A DNA stretch of 64,000 nt from Trichobilharzia szidati (Eukaryota > Platyhelminthes > Trematoda > Strigeidida > Schistosomatidae), in NCBI GenBank assembly GCA_944472155.2, contig OX235272.1, positions 87,798,020 to 87,862,019 on the forward strand, read 5' to 3'. This document shows, piece after piece, positions 63,791 to 64,000 of the stretch. How positions within the stretch are numbered: the stretch's first letter is position 1; each line of letters starts with the position of its first letter. The notes under the pieces are model-generated. The model saw only the letters and a list, made by a program, of their open reading frames with translations. It had not been told where the DNA came from and made no database searches. The position numbers were made by a program, and so were the translations under genes.

Positions 63791-64000
63791 AATGAACGTT
63801 TAAACCACGTTGGGCGTAGTACCACGGTCATCTGAGTTATTGACCTAGACAGTGGAACATCTACTCCTTTCGTTCTCTTACCACATAAAGCTCCTGAATA
63901 ACTAAACTTTCTCACTAATTTCGGAAGACATTTAATATACTTTTAAGAAATACAGAACCTCCAAAAATGTGTTTCTCTCTAAGATACAGCTGGCTGAATG

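Noticed and set aside
1..64000. LTR retrotransposons or integrated viral sequence
   Set aside because: No gag-like zinc knuckles, aspartic protease, integrase or envelope motifs seen, and no long direct LTR pair other than the PLE-D flanks.

Overview
This is an AT-rich eukaryotic window made almost entirely of decayed, nested retroelements. I find no convincing host gene exon, no rRNA, no functional tRNA gene, no CRISPR array and no virus. The best guess at source is a schistosome-type flatworm (digenean). The evidence is a tRNA-like SINE carrying hammerhead ribozyme (HHR) sequence, as in schistosome Sm-alpha repeats, together with many Penelope-like elements (PLE), RTE-type LINEs and CR1/jockey-group LINEs. 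The species cannot be fixed from the sequence alone.

Labels used here are mine. SINE-H is the HHR-bearing tRNA-like SINE. SINE-G is a tRNA-Gly-like SINE whose 3' end matches that of the RTE LINE. SINE-K is a tRNA-like SINE whose 3' end matches the CR1-like LINE. SINE-S is a tRNA-like repeat with a hairpin arm. RTE-A and RTE-B are two RTE-type LINEs. CR1L is a CR1/jockey-group LINE. PLE-A, -B, -C and -D are four Penelope-like groups told apart by their GIY-YIG domains and flanks. 'pLTR' means the PLE flanking repeat.

Layout. 0-5.3 kb: RTE-A reverse transcriptase remnant and SINE-H copies. 5.3-9.8 kb: an internally inverted PLE-C, a PLE-D with direct flanking repeats, a reverse PLE-A and a SINE-G. 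10.6-15.4 kb: RTE-B, SINE-G and SINE-H, then a three-level nest (PLE-A in PLE-D in RTE-A). 15.8-19 kb: PLE-D pieces, RTE-A, SINE-S. 19-29 kb: SINE-H pairs, PLE-B with inverted arms, RTE-A, PLE-A with inverted arms holding a SINE-K. 29-38 kb: an internally inverted PLE-A, CR1L meeting RTE-A tail to tail, PLE-D and PLE-B inverted-arm elements back to back, CR1L, RTE-A. 38-44 kb: CR1L whose RT motif is split by RTE-A, then a nest of RTE-B in SINE-G in PLE-D. 44-52 kb: PLE-D ORF, SINE-H cluster, the best CR1L copy (an open RT frame of about 430 codons), tandem SINE-H, a PLE-D unit with target-site duplication, and SINE-S in PLE-C in RTE-A. 52-64 kb: CR1L endonuclease copies, RTE-A, SINE-G, SINE-H, PLE-A, PLE-C and PLE-D.

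How the parts relate: LINEs supply reverse transcriptase (RTE-A, CR1L) and apurinic-type endonuclease (CR1L). PLEs pair a telomerase-like RT with a C-terminal GIY-YIG endonuclease. SINE-G and SINE-K carry the 3' ends of RTE-A and CR1L and so probably borrowed their machinery. SINE-H, and possibly the PLE-D flanks, carry self-cleaving RNA motifs. Nearly all coding copies are 5'-truncated and broken.
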